Source of the DNA: Bacilli bacterium | GTDB taxonomy: Bacteria > Bacillota_I > Bacilli_A > RF39 > UBA660 | Direction of reading: 5' to 3' | Assembly: GCA_017432825.1 (NCBI GenBank) | Contig: JAFRIJ010000011.1 | Location: 98,591 to 162,590 of the forward strand | Length of the DNA: 64,000 nt | Part shown: in pieces, positions 63,952 through 64,000 of the stretch | Position numbering within the stretch: position 1 is the first letter of the stretch | Layout: the number at the start of each line of letters is the position of its first letter | Position numbers and translations under genes: made by a program | The notes under the pieces: model-generated | What the model saw: the letters and a program-made list of their open reading frames with translations, nothing else | The model's database searches: none | Told to the model about the DNA's origin: nothing

Positions 63952-64000
63952 TTATTCTTCCTCTATTTCAATAGCTCCTGTTGGACAATTATCTCTTGCT
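63952..64000 (-). CDS. Ferredoxin, C-terminal end only
   Basis: The last 15 or so codons read ARDNCPTGAIEIEEE then TAA. C-P-T-G-A-I before an acidic tail is the end of a 4Fe-4S ferredoxin of the Bacillus fer type. The rest lies beyond the right edge. Confidence 0.75.
   Translation of the reverse strand, partial: ARDNCPTGAIEIEEE

Noticed and set aside
1-64000. Recoding of TGA to Trp
   Set aside because: Long genes read through without in-frame TGA and use TGG for Trp; rarity of TGA as a stop is reported instead.
1-64000. CRISPR arrays, insertion sequences, rRNA, tmRNA, RNase P RNA
   Set aside because: No regularly spaced repeats, transposases or long non-coding stretches exist; the largest gene-free gap is about 330 bases.

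Overview
This is a very AT-rich, gene-dense chromosomal segment of a low-GC Gram-positive bacterium. The gene set is typical of the class Bacilli: a dnaB-dnaI primosome pair, dnaD-nth, an rpsF-ssb-rpsR cluster, secE-nusG-rplK-rplA-rplJ-rplL-rpoB-rpoC, a membrane RmuC, DUF951, comEB and a type VII secretion ATPase of the EssC kind. Alanine racemase, LysM proteins and a SpoIID-like protein show a cell-walled organism. An uncultured gut-type Bacilli lineage is my inference, not a proven placement. The code reads as standard: Trp is TGG and AGG falls on conserved Arg positions. TGA is almost unused as a stop.

Layout. 1-6.5 kb: a type VII secretion locus (truncated helical substrate-like protein, YukD/EsaB, EssC) divergent from a cytosolic-looking phage-tail-type lysozyme. 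6.5-12.4 kb: DUF362 and DUF1015 proteins, an ASCH protein, a lone trpB behind a classical leader-peptide attenuator, a short pyrophosphatase homologue, tRNA-Trp, two small proteins and a rhodanese lipoprotein. 12.4-27.8 kb: mostly minus-strand housekeeping (FIST sensor, dCMP deaminase, lipid kinase, rpsF-ssb-rpsR, pepF, ychF, AbgT transporter, trmL, queH, rmuC, nth, dnaD, cca). 27.9-33.6 kb: a membrane protein paired with an amidoligase, a PrsW protease and tex. 33.6-34.9 kb: tRNA-Gly followed by a 1.15-kb inserted element flanked by 15-bp direct repeats. 35-45.5 kb: membrane and envelope proteins, alr, a LysM / CnaB-like / SpoIID-peptidoglycan-binding operon, an orphan LytTR regulator, a cold-shock protein, nucleoside kinase and clpP. 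45.5-56.3 kb: the large transcription and translation cluster with structured leaders. 56.4-64 kb: an HTH regulator, an rRNA methyltransferase, a pseudouridine synthase, dnaE, dnaI, dnaB and the end of a ferredoxin gene.

The most notable items are the four-segment trp attenuator encoding a peptide with four Trp codons (a mechanism unusual for Bacilli, which normally use TRAP or T-boxes), with a second Trp-containing small ORF overlapping the trpB start; the integrase-less mini-element in the tRNA-Gly 3' end; an amidoligase-membrane protein pair of unknown function; and a pyrophosphatase homologue that lacks one of the catalytic aspartates. Many terminators are bidirectional or contain the stop codon of the gene they end.
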